From Verrucomicrobia bacterium UBA1629 (lineage in GTDB: Bacteria; Verrucomicrobiota; Kiritimatiellia; RFP12; UBA1067): 21,045 bases of DNA. The stretch spans positions 1 to 21,045 of the forward strand of contig DCMF01000012.1 of assembly GCA_002321305.1 (NCBI GenBank), given 5' to 3'. A program made the translations under genes and the position numbers. Under the pieces are notes generated by a model that was given only the letters and a program-made list of their open reading frames with translations, did no database searches and had not been told where the DNA came from. Positions 20,198 to 21,045 of this stretch are shown in pieces (within the stretch, counting starts at the first letter, position 1; every line of letters begins with the position of its first letter).

Positions 20198-20974
20198 ATG
20201 GAAGGCAGCAAGAGGAGCCGTTCGGCCGTCGTGTTCGACGTCGAGCATTTCGCCACCAAGGACGGGCCGGGCATCCGGACGGTCTTCTTCCTGAAGGGCT
20301 GTCCGCTGCGGTGCATGTGGTGCCACAACCCCGAGTCGATCAATCCGGCGATCGAGCGGTATCCGGACGGCACGGTGATCGGGCGCGAGAGGACGGTCGA
20401 GGACGTGCTGGCCGAGGCGTTGCAGGATCGGGACTTCTATGCTGCTTCCGGCGGCGGGTTGACGGTTTCGGGCGGCGAGCCGCTGTTCCGCTGGGAGTTC
20501 GTCCGTGCGCTTTTCGCGCGGGCGAAGGCAGCGGGCATCTCGACGGCGATCGAGACGAGCGGCTATGCGCCGCCAGCGGCGATCGAGGCGCTGGCGCGCG
20601 TGACGGACATCTGGCTGTACGACGTCAAGGGGCTGGACGCGGCAAAGCACAAGGCCCAGATCGGAGCCGACAACGCGGCGATCCTTCGGAACCTTCGCTG
20701 GCTGGACGCGCACGGCGCGCGGATCGTCCTGCGGTGTCCGATGATTCCGGGCGTGAACGACTTTGCCGGAAACATTGCCGCGCTGGGGCGTCTGGCGGAC
20801 GAGCTGGCGTGCGTCGAGGCCGTCGAGGTGGAGCCTTATGTGCCGTACGGCATCGAAAAGGCCCGCCGGCTCGGCATGAAGGTCTACGAGGCCCCGCGTC
20901 CGCCGGCCGAATATGGCCCGTCGGTCTGCCGCCGCCTTGCGGCCCAGACGCGAAAGCCGGTTCGCCTCGCGTAA
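20198..20974 (+). CDS. Glycyl-radical-enzyme activating protein, PflA-like radical SAM enzyme
   Basis: The product is 258 residues. It cleaves S-adenosylmethionine and abstracts the hydrogen of G725 in the upstream enzyme to install its radical, in the cytoplasm. It has the activase signature D-G-P-G-I-R-T, then the radical SAM cluster C35-x3-C39-x2-C42 in G-C-P-L-R-C-M-W-C-H-N-P-E-S, the S-G-G-E-P SAM-binding motif, and a late Y-x-P-Y-G-I-E-K segment. The 4Fe-4S ferredoxin-like insertion, found after the radical SAM cluster in activases of most non-PFL glycyl radical enzymes, is absent. The enzyme is PflA-sized. The ATG at 20198 has AAAGGAGG six bases upstream and lies 17 bp after the GRE stop. 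An ATG overlapping that stop (20180) is in frame but would put the Shine-Dalgarno inside the coding sequence. It ends 71 bp before the window edge. Confidence 0.93.
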   Translation: MEGSKRSRSAVVFDVEHFATKDGPGIRTVFFLKGCPLRCMWCHNPESINPAIERYPDGTVIGRERTVEDVLAEALQDRDFYAASGGGLTVSGGEPLFRWEFVRALFARAKAAGISTAIETSGYAPPAAIEALARVTDIWLYDVKGLDAAKHKAQIGADNAAILRNLRWLDAHGARIVLRCPMIPGVNDFAGNIAALGRLADELACVEAVEVEPYVPYGIEKARRLGMKVYEAPRPPAEYGPSVCRRLAAQTRKPVRLA

Positions 20975-21006
20975 GCCGCCTCAGGCGAAAAGAGGGAGAG
21001 TAAATT

Positions 21007-21015
21007 TGGTATAAT
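21007..21015 (+). promoter_or_regulatory. Extended -10 promoter at the window edge
   Basis: TGGTATAAT (TGG 21007-21009, TATAAT 21010-21015) matches the same extended -10 seen upstream of aspS. No good -35 is visible. It presumably reads a gene starting beyond 21045; the last 30 bases show no start codon I can support. Confidence 0.5.
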
Positions 21016-21045
21016 GCATCTCTCATCGGCAACAAGTCCGCGTTC

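Noticed and set aside
20975..20995. Terminator after the activase gene (CGCC/GGCG hairpin)
   Set aside because: Only four base pairs and no T tract follow; not supportable.

Overview
The window is about 21 kb of G+C-rich, densely coding bacterial DNA. All but one of the genes lie on the + strand. Several things point to an uncultured anaerobic gut-type member of the PVC group, most likely Verrucomicrobiota/Kiritimatiellae-like: a lipoprotein with two DUF1080 (3-keto-disaccharide hydrolase) domains, a secreted GH2 glycosidase, a PAS-AraC regulator, a glycyl radical enzyme with its activase, and short tandem repeats tolerated inside genes. The taxonomy is inference from gene content and was not computed.

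Layout, left half. Positions 1-919 hold the C-terminal part of a GT87 (DUF2029) membrane glycosyltransferase whose N-terminus is out of frame or missing. From 1018 runs a compact operon with a strong extended -10 promoter: a small C-terminally anchored membrane protein, nadC (NAD synthesis) and the two-domain DUF1080 lipoprotein, joined by two GTGA start/stop overlaps. A perfect hairpin follows, then coaX (type III pantothenate kinase), which carries three in-frame tandem-repeat tracts. aspS (4699-6501) has its own promoter and overlaps a CPBP-family membrane protease gene that carries an 80-bp array of an 8-bp repeat. A secreted GH2 glycosidase and an MtaB-like tRNA methylthiotransferase follow.

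Layout, right half. gatC and gatA encode two subunits of the tRNA-dependent amidotransferase and are separated by the reverse complement of the same 8-bp repeat; a small remnant also lies inside gatA. The AspRS carries the His typical of non-discriminating enzymes, which fits indirect Asn-tRNA formation. A CPA2-type antiporter with extra membrane helices and an RCK_C domain follows. The most interesting unit is 15248-20974: a minus-strand PAS-AraC regulator, back-to-back promoters containing a 12-bp direct repeat, and a + strand operon of an exported alpha/beta hydrolase, a glycyl radical enzyme with an apparent Tat/Sec-like leader and a GCNE active-site motif, and a short PflA-like activase without auxiliary cluster domains. 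This looks like an inducible anaerobic catabolic unit of unknown substrate.

Two themes cut across the window. First, in-frame minisatellites with 7-, 8- and 9-bp units sit inside housekeeping and membrane-protein genes. Second, promoters share a TGn extended -10, and two of them appear to give nearly leaderless mRNAs. No rRNA, tRNA, CRISPR array, transposase or phage gene was seen.
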